Below, one piece after another: positions 55,211-64,000 of a DNA stretch of 64,000 nt (positions are counted from its first letter, which is position 1; each line of letters begins with the position of its first letter). The notes beneath the pieces were generated by a model. That model did not search any database. It was not told the origin of the DNA and saw nothing but the letters and a program-made list of their open reading frames with translations. Origin of the DNA: Terriglobus roseus (GTDB lineage: Bacteria > Acidobacteriota > Terriglobia > Terriglobales > Acidobacteriaceae); contig NZ_FNSD01000001.1 in the NCBI RefSeq assembly GCF_900105625.1, positions 3,534,001 to 3,598,000 of the forward strand, given 5' to 3'. Both the position numbers and the translations under genes were made by a program.

Positions 55211-56046
55211 CGAGAGAGCAGATGCAGCAATGGCCAGGTGAGCACTGGTGTGAGGAGTGCCGCATCCGCCAGCGCACGAAGATGTACAGGATTCCAATGC
55301 CGACACAACCTGTCCAGTAAAGCCAGCGCAATGCAGGCCAGGGCAAGGGGCACGGCGATTGCCGCTAAATGCATTGCAAGCAGACTTATGCCTGCAACGG
55401 CTGCGAGTGCGAGGCAGGCGATCTGCAGATGCTGCGATGCCCACGCAGTGCCGGCATCCATCGCAGTCCTTGGCGTGCTCTCCCATCGCGCAAGAGCGGC
55501 GCAGTTCAGCCAGCACAGCGCCCCGAAGAGCACCATTGCGACGATCGTCACAGCCGGTGGATCAACGAGCAACGCCGGCATGAAACAGGTGACTGCGAAG
55601 AAGATGCCGACCAGATGTTCCTTCGGCACGCGTGGCAGGCGCCATGCGTGCACTGCCGCGACATAACCAGCAAGGGGTAACGCCTGCAGCATCCATGCGA
55701 GGCGAAGCGTTCCGGGCATCAGGATCAGCAAAAACGCCAACACTGGGACCGCGCCCAGCATGGCGCCAAGGAAGGCATGGCGGTGGACCTGGTGAAAGTG
55801 GTGGCGCTCGCGCAGATCGGTACCGCGTGCTGCGTCGGCCACGCGGTCTGCCGCATAGAGCATCCAGACCGCAACCGCAAGAGCTGCCGGCGCTGTCCAG
55901 GGCAATGCCACACCGAAGCAGCGTGCCAGATAGACAGTCCAGATCGCAGCGACTGTGGGTGCATCCAGGCTCAGCAGATGCCAAAGGGCAAGCGGTGACC
56001 GCGCCTTCGAACCCGTCTGCTGCGCGGCGATAAGTGCGGTTGCCAC
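55207..56046 (-). CDS. Polytopic membrane protein, UbiA-like features
   Basis: 279 aa, eight to nine hydrophobic segments. One loop reads YAADRVADAARGTDLRERHHFHQVHR, an Asp-x3-Asp arrangement recalling the first Asp-rich motif of UbiA-type prenyltransferases, and a later DRLCRHW could be the second. The match is partial, so this is a suggestion. Coupled by a 4-base overlap to the methyltransferase downstream, which would fit a quinone or lipid-modification pair. Confidence 0.55.
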   Translation of the reverse strand: MATALIAAQQTGSKARSPLALWHLLSLDAPTVAAIWTVYLARCFGVALPWTAPAALAVAVWMLYAADRVADAARGTDLRERHHFHQVHRHAFLGAMLGAVPVLAFLLILMPGTLRLAWMLQALPLAGYVAAVHAWRLPRVPKEHLVGIFFAVTCFMPALLVDPPAVTIVAMVLFGALCWLNCAALARWESTPRTAMDAGTAWASQHLQIACLALAAVAGISLLAMHLAAIAVPLALACIALALLDRLCRHWNPVHLRALADAALLTPVLTWPLLHLLSR

Positions 56047-56133
56047 ACTTCAAGTCTACCGAGAGCTGTGGATTTACCGGGGAAGTCGATGCCGACGTTT
56101 AGCGCCCGTCGGCATCGGGACCCCGCAAAGACA

Positions 56134-57834
56134 TCAGGCCTGAGGCTGCCATGCCGATGTCTTCAGATCGGCGAACAGGCAGTCTTCCGCCTCCATTTCG
56201 GCCAATCGGGCGGCATCGGTCTCTGCGAGCGATCCATTGGCCAGGAAGGATTCCCATGCCGCATGGGTCGCAGAGAAACTCTCAGCGTGGTATGCAAATC
56301 GCTTCTCCGCATAGTCTCGAGCGGCGCCCGTAGTGATCAGTGTCGGCCAGTCGCTGGATTCCATCAGCAGCAACTCACGGCACATCTGTCGCGCAATGCG
56401 CTCGCCCGTTCCGCCGTCGGTCCATGCGGCCTGTCGTGACGCAGCACGCACCGAAAGCTCCGCGGCGTACATGCGAGCCAGCAGGGAGGTGGTGTCGCCG
56501 TTGAGCCAGACGCTGTTGTCTCCGTTGGCTCCCCATGAACCTTCCGGCATGCGTATGCGCCCGTCCGTGCCGAATTCTTCGAGGTATGCAGCGCAGGTTG
56601 TGGGCCGGACTCCATGCTTGCCATCCGCCAGTACGCGCGCCACGTTTTCAAGGAACAGCATGCCTTCGTGCCACCAGTGGCCGAAGAGCTCCAGGTCAAA
56701 CGGAGCGCACATCAGGGGCGGTGTGCCGTCCACCGTCGGTTGGGAGCGCAGCGTCTCCGCGACCATCTCCACGAAGTGCTCGGCGTGGGCGCGGCTGCGT
56801 TCCATGGCAGCTTCGGGGTAGTAGGGCTCCTTCGACTCCATGCCAAGACCGGCGCCGGTGACTCGCCAGTAACGATGGCCACCGGGCCACCGCTTCTTGT
56901 GGAAGTCGAGATAGTGAAAGTCGCCGGGATAGCCGTTCTGCGCGCTCCAAACCTGTACGGCAGTGAGAGGATCACGCGCGAAGACGGCGACGTCGCTCGC
57001 ATCGATGCGGTAGGGCCGGTAAAGCGACTTCGCGTCGGTCGTCGGCGTGATTGCGACGGGCTTGCCTGCGCGGTCTGCCGGCGGCAACTTCTCCGCACCT
57101 TCCACGAGGTGGGTGTCGACAAAGGTGAAGCGCAGACCAGCTTCTGCCAGTGCCGTCTCAACGCCCACACGAGCGCGCGCAGGCTCAATCTTCGCGTCGC
57201 CCGCAGGAGCTACGGGGAACCGCCACAGACCCGCCGGACGGTATCCACACTCAGGCAGCCATACGCCTTGCGGAACGGTGCCAAGGTGCCGCTGATGTGC
57301 CCGCACCGCTGTCTGGAACTGGCCGCGGATGCTCTCATCGGTGCCCAGCAGCGGCGCGTAGCCGTGCGTCGCGGCAGAGGTCAGCAGATGCATGGAACCG
57401 GTCGCCTCTGCCTGCCGAAAACCAGCGATGAGGTCGCCTCCAAGGGCGTTGAGGTCATCAAGCGCGTCCTGGAAGAAGCGCTCCCAATGCTGGGCCAGGT
57501 AGAGCAGATGTTGTTCGTCGGCCTGCTCGAAGAACGCCGCATCTTCGCGGGCTGATGTGATCTTGCGCTGAAGGTAGTTGGGTAGCTCTGCGAGAAAGTC
57601 GGGGTGTGCGAGTTGCTCCAGCAGAACGGGAGAGACGCTGACGTTCAGGCAGAGGGGGATGCTCTCGGCATGCAGATGGCGGGCAGTGCGCAGCAGTGGC
57701 AGATAGGTCTCCGCTGCGGCCTCCAGCAGCCACTCCAAACCGTGGGGCCAGGTGCCATGATGCAGAACATAAGGCAGGTGCGCGTGCAGGACAAAGCTGA
57801 AAAATCCGGCGCTAGCCGGCAGGGAATTCTTCAT
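56134..57834 (-). CDS. GH57-type 1,4-alpha-glucan branching enzyme
   Basis: 566 aa. N-terminus FSFVLHAHLPYVLHHG (GH57 region 1), the catalytic Glu region GVWLPECGYRP (about residue 194) and the Asp region CAPFDLELFGHWWHEG (about 380), followed by a C-terminal helical domain. Together these mark the GH57 branching enzymes, which transfer glucan segments to alpha-1,6 branches in glycogen. No other glycogen genes are in the window. Start ATG 57834. Confidence 0.92.
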   Translation of the reverse strand: MKNSLPASAGFFSFVLHAHLPYVLHHGTWPHGLEWLLEAAAETYLPLLRTARHLHAESIPLCLNVSVSPVLLEQLAHPDFLAELPNYLQRKITSAREDAAFFEQADEQHLLYLAQHWERFFQDALDDLNALGGDLIAGFRQAEATGSMHLLTSAATHGYAPLLGTDESIRGQFQTAVRAHQRHLGTVPQGVWLPECGYRPAGLWRFPVAPAGDAKIEPARARVGVETALAEAGLRFTFVDTHLVEGAEKLPPADRAGKPVAITPTTDAKSLYRPYRIDASDVAVFARDPLTAVQVWSAQNGYPGDFHYLDFHKKRWPGGHRYWRVTGAGLGMESKEPYYPEAAMERSRAHAEHFVEMVAETLRSQPTVDGTPPLMCAPFDLELFGHWWHEGMLFLENVARVLADGKHGVRPTTCAAYLEEFGTDGRIRMPEGSWGANGDNSVWLNGDTTSLLARMYAAELSVRAASRQAAWTDGGTGERIARQMCRELLLMESSDWPTLITTGAARDYAEKRFAYHAESFSATHAAWESFLANGSLAETDAARLAEMEAEDCLFADLKTSAWQPQA

Positions 57835-58004
57835 GCGAACTTAAGTCTCTTGGTCACACCGGCGCCCTGCGGGGATTGGGCTACTTGTGACGGGTAGGGG
57901 CCCGAACGAAAGCTGCGCGGGCGGTTCAGAGGGAAATGTTAGCACTGCGAAGGAACAGTTGTCGTATTGCACTGTGTCGCGCAGGGACGGCCAGGAACGA
58001 CAAA

Positions 58005-58033
58005 ACGGGCCGGTGCGATGGGCACCGGCCCGT
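58005..58033 (-). terminator. Terminator after the BON lipoprotein gene
   Basis: Perfect 12-bp stem (58005-58016 with 58022-58033), followed on the minus strand by GTTTTG. Confidence 0.85.
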
Positions 58034-58051
58034 CTCGTGACTGCGCGAATC

Positions 58052-59152
58052 CTACTGGCGATCCTGCAAGGAAGGCGCGCCGTTGTATCCGCCTGCATGG
58101 GTCGAGGTGCGCACCGCGACCGAATTGGTGATGACGAAGCGCACGACAGATTCACTGGGAATCTGCACCTGCTGGCCGCGCGTGACGGCGTTGATACCCG
58201 CGCCGGTTCCGCCACCGGCAGCCGCGCCGATGGCCGCTCCTTTGCCGCCACCGAAGATGCCGCCGAGGACTGCGCCCGCCGCGGCTCCGACGCCGGTCTT
58301 CACGGCCGTGTTCTTTCCGCGGCCCTTACCTTCCACGCTGTACGGCTGCGTGGCCAGGGAGATGCGTTCGCCCCGGGCGTTCACACCGGTCAGTTCTACG
58401 GTCAGCAGTGAGGAGCCGCTGAAGTGACCTGCCTCGTGAACCTCGGTGACGCGACCCGTAACGGCGGAACCGCGCGGGATGATCAGCATGTCGTCCTGGA
58501 CGATGTCGGTCGCGATCGCGCCCGTGAAGGTCTCGCCTGGCTGCGTGGTGGCGGAGTCGAGCGTCTGCGTCACGCGGACGGGAAGCGTGCTGCCGGCAGG
58601 GAGTGTCACCACACGTGCGACGGGCGGTGGCGGCGGCGCGGGCTGCTGTTGCTGTGGCGGCGGTGGCGGCTGCACACGGGCAATCGGCGCCGGTTGCTGT
58701 TGCTGAGGAGGTGGCGGCGTGTAGCGAGGCGGAGGCGGAGGAGCAGCAGCACGCACGCGCTCGCGAGGCGGCGGAACCGTTTGAACGGGAGCCACCGGCA
58801 GCGGTGTCGTCGCGGCCGCCGTGACGGGGGCTGTTGCCGCGCTTACCGTGATGTTGTTGATGACCTGTGTGACACCGGATACCGCCGCGGCGTCATTGGC
58901 CGCGAGACTGCGCGCGGCGGCATTGCTTACCGCTCCGGTCAAGGTCACGGCACCGCCCTGCGAGATGACCTGGACAGGTTCTGTCGCAAGTGCGCTATCG
59001 GAGGCGATGCGCTGCTGAACCTGCGAGGTCAGTGTGGCATCGTCCACCACGGGAGCCGTCTTCTTGCAACCCACGGCGCCTGTCATCATGACTGCCGCGA
59101 GGGCAAGTGCCGTCCCTCGCGATGCCTTCCTCATTGCCATTGTGTGCTTCAT
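58052..59152 (-). CDS. BON-domain lipoprotein with Pro-rich linker and glycine zipper
   Basis: 366 aa from ATG 59152 (MKHTMAMRK). Signal peptide and lipobox-like AVGC, then a BON domain (about 38-105, TLTSQVQQRIASDSALATEPVQV), a Pro/Gln-rich linker, and a domain with VTLPAGSTLPVRVTQTL and DDMLIIPRGSAVTGRV that resembles the VirB10/TrbI beta-barrel core. The end has a glycine zipper (GVGAAAGAVLGGIFGGG) and a short strand. It probably sits in the outer membrane or periplasm. The combination is unusual; the function is unknown. Confidence 0.8.
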   Translation of the reverse strand: MKHTMAMRKASRGTALALAAVMMTGAVGCKKTAPVVDDATLTSQVQQRIASDSALATEPVQVISQGGAVTLTGAVSNAAARSLAANDAAAVSGVTQVINNITVSAATAPVTAAATTPLPVAPVQTVPPPRERVRAAAPPPPPRYTPPPPQQQQPAPIARVQPPPPPQQQQPAPPPPPVARVVTLPAGSTLPVRVTQTLDSATTQPGETFTGAIATDIVQDDMLIIPRGSAVTGRVTEVHEAGHFSGSSLLTVELTGVNARGERISLATQPYSVEGKGRGKNTAVKTGVGAAAGAVLGGIFGGGKGAAIGAAAGGGTGAGINAVTRGQQVQIPSESVVRFVITNSVAVRTSTHAGGYNGAPSLQDRQ

Positions 59153-59461
59153 ATCATCCCTTCGTTGCATCGGTTTCCGGATGCCGCGGTCTGGGCTGCC
59201 GGCTACCGACATGACTCGCTCTCATAAGACGTGTATCGGGCGTATGTCGTTACTGCAGCTACCGATACTCTCCCACCTGCCGCCTTATGCGGCAACCAGA
59301 ATCCGATGGGCCGCATCCGTCCTGATAGGTGCGGCGAAGTCCCTGCGGCCTGCTTCCGTAAGATGAAGCGGGCGGCTCCGATGACAAAGCCGGCACAGCA
59401 GTGCACGGCCGTCCGTGCTCCGGTTTTTGAAGTTCACATTCGTTCCACAGGAGAAAACGAG

Positions 59462-59815
59462 ATGGCAGACGAAAGCTCGATCAGCGGTCTGGGATGGTTC
59501 CTTGCAGGACTCGGCATTGGTGCCCTGGCCGGCGTTCTGTATGCGCCGAAGAGCGGCCGCGAGACCCGTGACGAACTGGCTGCACAAGCCAAGGACGCGA
59601 AAGAGAAGGCTGACCAGTACGTCGGTCAGACCAAGGACCAGGTCAATGAGTACGTTGATAAGGGCCGTGAGTACTACGACAAGGGCCGCACCCAGTGGAG
59701 CCAGTACGTCGACAAGGGCAAGGATTTCGTAGCCCAGCAGCAGGATAAGGTTGCGTCTGCTGTCGATGCCGGCAAGCAGATCTACCAGGAAAAGGTCGAA
59801 AGCCAGACCTACTAA
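59462..59815 (+). CDS. YtxH-like small membrane protein
   Basis: 117 aa from ATG 59462, with AGGAG 9 bases upstream. One N-terminal helix (GLGWFLAGLGIGALAGVLYAPKSG), where APKSGRETR is the YtxH signature, followed by a long amphipathic helix with repeats of Tyr-x-x-Lys-Gly (DKGREYYDKG, DKGKDFV). YtxH proteins are envelope-stress-related and of unknown biochemical role. The downstream gene also encodes a single helix plus coiled coil. Confidence 0.82.
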   Translation: MADESSISGLGWFLAGLGIGALAGVLYAPKSGRETRDELAAQAKDAKEKADQYVGQTKDQVNEYVDKGREYYDKGRTQWSQYVDKGKDFVAQQQDKVASAVDAGKQIYQEKVESQTY

Positions 59816-59953
59816 GTTCCTTTTGATACAGAGGCCCGCGATGTTTTGTCGCGGGCCTCAGTATGTTTCAGGTCAGCTCGCGCCGGCTGATAGGCTTGCA
59901 TTCACTCGCGCGAACGACCAAGACGATTTGCGCTACACGAAAGAGCCGCTGCC

Positions 59954-60547
59954 ATGACTGAGTCGCAATTTCACTACCTGCTGATCTTTATCGGAATCAT
60001 CGCGCTCGGCGCAGTGATCCAGGGCATTGCATTGCTGGCGCTCGGACTCGCCGGCGCCAAGCTGCTGAAGCAGGTCGCAGAACTGACCGCAGAAGCAAAG
60101 GGAAAAGTCTACCCATTGCTTGAGAGCGTGCAGAACATCACCGAGAAGGTAAACGACATCTCGCAGGTAGCGCGCGATGTTGCCATCGACACGGCACCCA
60201 AGATCCGTCGCGTCACGACCAACATCGCTGAGACGAGCGACGTCTACCGTGCGAAGCTGGCCGAGGTCGACTCGTTGATTACGGACACTACCGGCAAGGC
60301 GCGTCGCCAGAGCGATCGCGTCGACGGCATGGTGACCGATGTGCTCGATAAGACGACCGAGGTGACGCACACCGTCGCGCACGCGATCATGGTTCCGGTG
60401 CGGCAGATGGCCGGCCTGGTCAGCGGAGCGAAGGTAGGCATTGAGGCGCTGATCGCAAACTTTTCGGCCAAGCCTAAGACGCCCAAACCCGTGGCCTTTG
60501 AGGGCGAAAGCGTCTACACCGGCTACGAAGACGACTATCACGCGTAA
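59954..60547 (+). CDS. Single-helix membrane protein with long coiled coil (DUF948-like)
   Basis: 197 aa. N-terminal transmembrane segment (LLIFIGIIALGAVIQGIALLALGLAG), then about 120 residues of heptad-like helix (LKQVAELTAEAKGKVYPLLESVQNI) and a short tail. It looks like the DUF948 type. It follows the YtxH gene by 138 bases and may belong to the same envelope-stress group. Ends at a strong terminator. Confidence 0.75.
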   Translation: MTESQFHYLLIFIGIIALGAVIQGIALLALGLAGAKLLKQVAELTAEAKGKVYPLLESVQNITEKVNDISQVARDVAIDTAPKIRRVTTNIAETSDVYRAKLAEVDSLITDTTGKARRQSDRVDGMVTDVLDKTTEVTHTVAHAIMVPVRQMAGLVSGAKVGIEALIANFSAKPKTPKPVAFEGESVYTGYEDDYHA

Positions 60548-60566
60548 ACTTCACGCCTGAGCTTGA

Positions 60567-60597
60567 AAAAGGGGATGCGCGTTGCGCATCCCCTTTT
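60567..60597. terminator. Bidirectional terminator
   Basis: Perfect 14-bp stem (60567-60580 with 60584-60597), GTT loop, A-tract and T-tract on opposite sides, between convergent genes. Confidence 0.92.
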
Positions 60598-60618
60598 AAT
60601 TGTCTAGGAATCGCGACG

Positions 60619-61800
60619 CTAAACCAGCCAGCCGCCGCCGACCACCACATCGCCTTCAAAGAACATGGCTGCCTGGCCTGGCGTAATGGCGCGCTGTGGC
60701 TCGTCGAACAGGATTGCAACGCGACCGCCCTCCATCGGCTTGATGGTGGCTTCTGCGGGCTGATGACGATGGCGTACCTTAGCCTGCACGCGCATGGGGC
60801 CACGCAGTGCTTCGATGCTGATCCAGTTCACGCGGTCGGCAACGCCGTGGCGCGTATGCAGTTCCGGCTCCTGCCCCACCACGATGCGATTGGTCGCGGG
60901 CTCAATACCCAGAACGTAAAACGGCTCAGCATGGTGCTTGTGCAGCTGCTGTTGCACACCCTTGTGCTGACCGACGGTGAAGCTGTGGATACCCTCATGC
61001 GAGCCGACGACTTCACCGTCTGCCGTGACCATCTCACCCTTGGTCTCGGGCATCGTGCGGCCCTGCTCCTGCAGATATGCCGACAGGAATGCCTTGTAAT
61101 CGCCGCCGGGAATGAAGCAGATCTCCTGCGAGTCAGGCTTGTGCGCGACGCGCAGGTTGTGCTCCTCCGCCATGGCGCGCACGGCGGGCTTTACCATCTC
61201 GCCCAGCGGGAAGAGCGTGCGGCTGAGCTGTTCCTGCGTGAGGCCGAAGAGGAAGTAAGTCTGGTCCTTCGAACGGTCGGCGGGGCGCAGCAGCAGCCAG
61301 CGGCCGCGTGCTTCGTCGTATGCGACACGCGCGTAGTGGCCAGTAGCAACGCGCTCCGCACCAATGCCGCGCGCGGTCTTTAGCAACTCGTCGAACTTCA
61401 GATGGTTGTTGCACAGCGTACATGGGATGGGCGTGCGGCCGGCCAGGTACTCGCTGACAAACGGCTGCACCACGTCCTGCTCAAAGCGCCGCTGTTGATT
61501 GACGACATAGTAGGGGATGCCAAGCTGCTCGGCGACGCGGCGGGCATCGTAGACATCGTCCAGCGAGCAGCAGCGGCCGGTAACCTGTTCCGGGATGCCG
61601 CCCTTGCCCGCGAGTCGCCGCTGATCCCATAACTGCAGCGTCAGGCCTACCAGCGTGTGACCCTCCATCTGCAGCAGTGCGGCTACCGCAGACGAGTCGA
61701 CGCCACCGCTCATCGCGACCGCGATGGTGCTCGCAACATCCGGAGCCATTGGCGCGGCAGCGGAAGCGGCGTTCGTCGGAATGTCGATCGCAGCGATCAT
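60619..61800 (-). CDS. mnmA: tRNA-specific 2-thiouridylase
   Basis: 393 aa from ATG 61800. PP-loop ATP-pyrophosphatase: AMSGGVDSSAVAALL (ATP site, about residue 30), the catalytic Cys in CTLCNNHLKFD and the second in DSQEICFIPGGDY, plus the C-terminal beta-barrel. It puts sulfur on U34 of tRNAs for Lys, Glu and Gln. The sulfur comes from a cysteine desulfurase through a relay; that gene lies 52 bases upstream on the same strand. Confidence 0.96.
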   Translation of the reverse strand: MIAAIDIPTNAASAAAPMAPDVASTIAVAMSGGVDSSAVAALLQMEGHTLVGLTLQLWDQRRLAGKGGIPEQVTGRCCSLDDVYDARRVAEQLGIPYYVVNQQRRFEQDVVQPFVSEYLAGRTPIPCTLCNNHLKFDELLKTARGIGAERVATGHYARVAYDEARGRWLLLRPADRSKDQTYFLFGLTQEQLSRTLFPLGEMVKPAVRAMAEEHNLRVAHKPDSQEICFIPGGDYKAFLSAYLQEQGRTMPETKGEMVTADGEVVGSHEGIHSFTVGQHKGVQQQLHKHHAEPFYVLGIEPATNRIVVGQEPELHTRHGVADRVNWISIEALRGPMRVQAKVRHRHQPAEATIKPMEGGRVAILFDEPQRAITPGQAAMFFEGDVVVGGGWLV

Positions 61801-61852
61801 CAACCTTTATTTTCGCAGGTTTCGCAAATCCGGGTGGATGGCTTACCTGGAA

Positions 61853-62986
61853 TCAGAGGGAGCGAAAGCGCGTTACGGCTGCCATGAGGATTGCCGTGGC
61901 TGCCTCGACATCCTCCTCGGTGCTCATACGAGACAGCGAAAACCGAACGCTGCTGCGGGCATCCGCTTCGTCCAGTCCCATGGCGCGCAGCACGTGCGAG
62001 GGTTCGATCGCGCCGCTCTGGCAGGCGGATCCACCGCTGATGGCCAGCCCTTGCAGATCGAGTGCGATGACGAGTTCCTCGGCGTTCACGCCGGCGAAGC
62101 GCAGGGATGCGGTATTCGGCAGGCGGTCAACATGCTCGCTGTTTACGGCCATTCTGGCGATGCGTTCGCGCAGGGAACTTTCAAGCCGGTCGCGCAGCGT
62201 CTGAAGCCGCTGCATTCCGCCCTCGAAAAGCCAGGTGCGGGTCATCGCTGCGGCGGTTCCAAAGCCGACGATGCCCGGAACATTCTCAGTGCCCGCGCGA
62301 CGCTGGCGCTCGTGGCTGCCGCCGTGCAACATCGGCCGCAGCGTCAGGCCGCTGCGCATCCACAGGGCGCCCACACCTTGCGGGCCATGCATCTTGTGTG
62401 CGGACAGGCTCAACAGGTCGCAGCCCAGCGACTTCACATCCACGGGGATTTTGCCACCGGCCTGTACGGCATCCGTGTGCAACAGCGCACCCGCCGCATG
62501 GACGATGTCAGCGATGGCACGTATCGGCTGTATGGCTCCTGTCTCATTGTTCGCGAGCATAACGCTCACCAGCTTCGTGTTGTCGCGCAGCAACGCGGAG
62601 ACAGCGCCAGGATCGACCACGCCACGGGCATCGCATGGAACACGTGAGACGATTACTCCTGTTGCTTCCAGCGCGTCCGCCGCGTGCAGCACGGCATCAT
62701 GCTCGATGGCGCTGACGATCAGGTGATCCCCCAGATGCAGCGTGCCGAAGAGAGCGAGATTGTCGCTCTCCGTGCCGCCGCTGGTGAACGTAATTTCGCT
62801 GGCCTTGCCACCGATGAGCGCGGCTATCTGTTCGCGTGCACCGTCGATCGCTCCACGCGCACCCCGGCCAAAGCCATGCACGGCGCTGGCATTGCCAAAA
62901 CGGTCGGACCAGAACGGTTCCATCGCGGCCACCACCTCCGGCAGCACGGGCGTGGTCGCGTTGGCGTCCATGTAGATACGGCGCAT
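61853..62986 (-). CDS. Cysteine desulfurase (IscS/NifS group I)
   Basis: 377 aa. PLP enzyme: IYMDANATTPVLP (N-terminus), SGGTESDNLALFG, EHDAVLH, the PLP Lys in SAHKMHGPQGVGAL (about residue 202) and the catalytic Cys loop ISGGSACQSGAIEPSHVL (about 320). The long loop is of the IscS/NifS type. Converts cysteine to alanine and a persulfide, here most directly for MnmA downstream; it may also feed iron-sulfur assembly through the ErpA-type carrier. Confidence 0.94.
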   Translation of the reverse strand: MRRIYMDANATTPVLPEVVAAMEPFWSDRFGNASAVHGFGRGARGAIDGAREQIAALIGGKASEITFTSGGTESDNLALFGTLHLGDHLIVSAIEHDAVLHAADALEATGVIVSRVPCDARGVVDPGAVSALLRDNTKLVSVMLANNETGAIQPIRAIADIVHAAGALLHTDAVQAGGKIPVDVKSLGCDLLSLSAHKMHGPQGVGALWMRSGLTLRPMLHGGSHERQRRAGTENVPGIVGFGTAAAMTRTWLFEGGMQRLQTLRDRLESSLRERIARMAVNSEHVDRLPNTASLRFAGVNAEELVIALDLQGLAISGGSACQSGAIEPSHVLRAMGLDEADARSSVRFSLSRMSTEEDVEAATAILMAAVTRFRSL

Positions 62987-63023
62987 CGTTTGATTCTATT
63001 GGGCGGCGGATGACGAAATGAAA

Positions 63024-63989
63024 TCAGCGAGATCTCGGCAGCCGCTGCGGACTGCGCAGCAGGAACGTGAACGCGAAGCCGACCGTATCTTCGTGCAGGC
63101 GGAAGCCGTGGCTGTAGAAGCCCGACCACATGGCGTGCGGCGCCACGGGTACGTCAAGGGACAGATTGACACCGTTGTCCTCAGCGAGACCGCTGTTGGT
63201 CTGTACCGTGGCCTGGCCTGGCCTGCCGCTGCGCGGATCGGTCTGGAAGACGGTCTGCGATCCCAGCGGCAGTTGCTCGTAGCCCTCCAGGTAGATGGTG
63301 GAGGCTCGCGGCAACTCCAGGCTGACGCCTGCGCCCAGGTTAAAAAGGTTTCCCCGCGAAGTCTGGGAGCGCTGCAGCCGCTGGTTCTGCAGACGGCTGG
63401 TGGTTCCAATGCCCACATCGATATAAGGCGCCAGGAACGCATCTGACTGCACGTGATCGGTGAAGTTGTAGGTCACCTTGCCTGCGCCGATGCCATCCTC
63501 GGACGATCCGGTGGGTGCCGATAGCGATCCGGTCAGCGTGTTGCCGAAGCTGCCTGCCTTGCCCATGTCGAAGTGCTTCGAACTCCAGTGCGCGGCCATT
63601 ACGGTGTCTCCCGGGACGCCGTGACGAATATCCGTGAGGCGGGTGAAGGACGGAGCCTGGCCGGGAATCGTCGTATCGACCGTGTGTTGCGATCGCAGGT
63701 AGAGAAAGATGGGCGCGGATACGTCTGCGCTGAAGTAGCGGTTGAAGCGATAGGCGAGACTCGGCGTAAGTACGTTCGCCCAGCCGGTCACGGTATCGAA
63801 CTGCGAACTGGTGATGATGCTGGCGTTGAAGCCGCTGCGAAAGGGGATGATGCCGGACGGGCCCAGGCTGCTGGCGACAGCCAGCGCCAGCTCATCGTCA
63901 GACATTGCGTGCCTCGTCTCTGCGGTCGTGGCGGATGGATCCTGCTGCGCGAAGCACGGTGACGCAGCCACACACAGCAGCAATGCCAT
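63024..63989 (-). CDS. Outer-membrane-protein-like secreted protein
   Basis: 321 aa as far as seen. The N-terminus is a signal peptide (ALLLCVAASPCFAQQ) whose start may lie upstream of the window: the frame is still open at the edge, and ATG 63989 is given. The mature part alternates short hydrophobic/aromatic strands (PSLAYRFNRYFSADVSAPIFLYL, MWSGFYSHGFRLHEDTVGFAFTFLL), suggesting a beta-barrel, with a last strand near the C-terminus. No family is recognised. Confidence 0.6.
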   Translation of the reverse strand: MALLLCVAASPCFAQQDPSATTAETRHAMSDDELALAVASSLGPSGIIPFRSGFNASIITSSQFDTVTGWANVLTPSLAYRFNRYFSADVSAPIFLYLRSQHTVDTTIPGQAPSFTRLTDIRHGVPGDTVMAAHWSSKHFDMGKAGSFGNTLTGSLSAPTGSSEDGIGAGKVTYNFTDHVQSDAFLAPYIDVGIGTTSRLQNQRLQRSQTSRGNLFNLGAGVSLELPRASTIYLEGYEQLPLGSQTVFQTDPRSGRPGQATVQTNSGLAEDNGVNLSLDVPVAPHAMWSGFYSHGFRLHEDTVGFAFTFLLRSPQRLPRSR

Positions 63990-64000
63990 GGCTGGAGTCC

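Overview
The window is a compact, GC-rich chromosomal stretch of a Gram-negative bacterium, most likely a member of the Acidobacteriota (Terriglobus/Granulicella/Edaphobacter type). The evidence is a giant Oar-like TonB-dependent receptor with an N-terminal carboxypeptidase-regulatory domain, an HspR-type heat-shock repressor together with dnaK and dnaJ, many lipid-carrier (ArnT/PMT-type) glycosyltransferases and acyltransferases, and a PilC/PilB/PilM-N-O-like secretion or pilus operon. I see no rRNA, tRNA, CRISPR array, transposase, integrase or phage gene. The genus call is inference from gene content; no 16S gene is present.

Layout. 1-8.9 kb: surface genes, namely a truncated DUF4397 lipoprotein, a transglutaminase-like protein, a polymerase-like membrane protein, an FtsX/MacB permease without an ATPase, two divergent acyltransferases, an ArnT-like glycosyltransferase and a small lipoprotein. 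9-12 kb: translation genes rplM-rpsI and rpsB-tsf, behind a clear promoter and a structured leader. 12-15.5 kb: a tandem duplication of a membrane gene plus the end of an alpha/beta hydrolase gene, in which parts of both copies have decayed. 15.6-21.6 kb: GMC oxidoreductase with its small subunit, RecQ with a UvrD-like tail, pyrH, and an acyltransferase. 21.9-24.1 kb: a Tat-exported amine oxidase followed by a secreted RidA protein. 24.2-28.3 kb: a TonB-dependent receptor with a strong promoter and about 500 nt of leader. 28.5 kb: an ErpA/IscA-type protein. 29-37.6 kb: the pilus/secretion operon, interrupted by an esterase. 37.9-46.5 kb: dnaK, a 56-aa gene, rhaM, beta-carbonic anhydrase, an Fpg/Nei glycosylase, dnaJ, an SDR, a GNAT protein and hspR. 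46.5-52.2 kb: a GT21/HpnI-like glycosyltransferase, DUF4256, and two tandem ArnT-like glycosyltransferases. 52.3-58 kb: Ppx/GppA phosphatase, SixA, a methyltransferase and membrane-protein pair, and a GH57 branching enzyme. 58-64 kb: a BON lipoprotein, YtxH and coiled-coil envelope proteins, mnmA and iscS, and an outer-membrane-like protein.

How genes work together. hspR lies 1.6 kb from dnaJ. A sequence resembling the HspR operator (HAIR) sits just before dnaJ, and a weaker one lies upstream of dnaK, suggesting one heat-shock circuit across the region. The cysteine desulfurase is the natural sulfur donor for its neighbour MnmA. The exported amine oxidase would make imines that the exported RidA could hydrolyse. 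The most unusual non-gene signal is a set of four intergenic hairpins with different stems but the same 7-nt loop, ATTGCAG (two in each orientation), around the TonB receptor leader and downstream of dnaK. I found no multi-gene system that I can call entirely new.
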